From contig NZ_CP076128.1 in NCBI RefSeq assembly GCF_018736065.1, forward strand, positions 2,688,501-2,752,500: a stretch of DNA of 64,000 nt, given 5' to 3'. Below, in pieces: positions 61,778 through 64,000 of the stretch (its first letter is position 1; the number at the start of each line of letters is the position of its first letter). The notes under the pieces were generated by a model. That model did no database searches and was not told the origin of the DNA. It worked only from the letters and a program-made list of their open reading frames with translations. The stretch comes from Flammeovirga kamogawensis. GTDB lineage: Bacteria > Bacteroidota > Bacteroidia > Cytophagales > Flammeovirgaceae. Position numbers and translations under genes: made by a program.

Positions 61778-64000
<2,223 letters not shown>

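Overview
This is an AT-rich chromosomal window (GC-rich only in the rRNA genes at the right end) from a member of the Bacteroidota. Cytophagales is most likely and a Flammeovirga-like genome would fit, but genus is inference. Evidence: a type IX secretion (T9SS) C-terminal sorting domain and a PorT protein, a FecI/FecR/TonB-receptor cascade, PD40/OmpA envelope proteins, a sulfatase lipoprotein, and promoters of the Bacteroidota form TTG-(19-20 nt)-TAnnTTTG at several gene starts. No insertion sequence, phage or CRISPR array was seen.

Layout. 1-1000: a cut-off gene, then seven identical tRNA-Glu genes in a perfect 105-bp tandem array with its own promoter and terminator. 1.1-4 kb: DUF2400 protein, cytochrome c, purM. 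4-8 kb: a 1320-residue secreted repeat protein with seven 342-bp repeats. 8-11.1 kb: a 55-residue Cys-rich protein, a membrane protein, an arylsulfatase lipoprotein. 11.3-17.4 kb: a cell-wall turnover region (glucosaminidase; coiled-coil membrane protein, amino-sugar kinase, GHL10 glycosidase, AmpG-like permease). 17.5-23.1 kb: a lipoprotein and an ECF sigma/anti-sigma/TonB receptor unit. 23.1-26 kb: a candidate ~100-nt RNA, a small coiled-coil protein, DPP IV. 26.1-29.1 kb: a DUF3302-HlyD-TolC export operon. 29.5-37.5 kb: AraC regulator, threonine synthase, a caspase-like protein with a Crp-type regulator, an NTF2-like protein, a PAS histidine kinase and a DNPH1-like hydrolase.

37.6-44.3 kb holds the tryptophan genes on the minus strand: trpL-E-G-D-C, then F-B. 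Two small LptA/OstA-like genes on the plus strand sit between trpC and trpF, leaving 4 bp on one side and 35 bp on the other. trpA is missing and trpB is followed directly by a strong terminator. Upstream of trpE is a complete attenuator: a 20-codon leader peptide with three consecutive Trp codons, an anti-terminator pairing and a terminator hairpin.

44.4-52.5 kb: Coa1-like and PQQ-propeller proteins, an ABC transporter-DUF3299-like unit facing a MerC gene (probably metal homeostasis), then sufS-sufE-DUF59-bacilliredoxin. 52.6-59.4 kb: two tandem PD40/OmpA envelope proteins divergent from menG-porT, a T9SS-related neighbourhood. 59.5-61.4 kb: a lipoprotein, a LuxE-like protein and a 44-residue lipoprotein. 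61.5-64 kb: the end of an rRNA operon on the minus strand (23S, cut at the window edge; 5S; terminator).

The most noteworthy signals are the trp operon interrupted by an opposite-strand gene pair, its Trp-codon attenuator, the LptA-like pair itself, and the promoter-stem-terminator unit at 23.14-23.27 kb.
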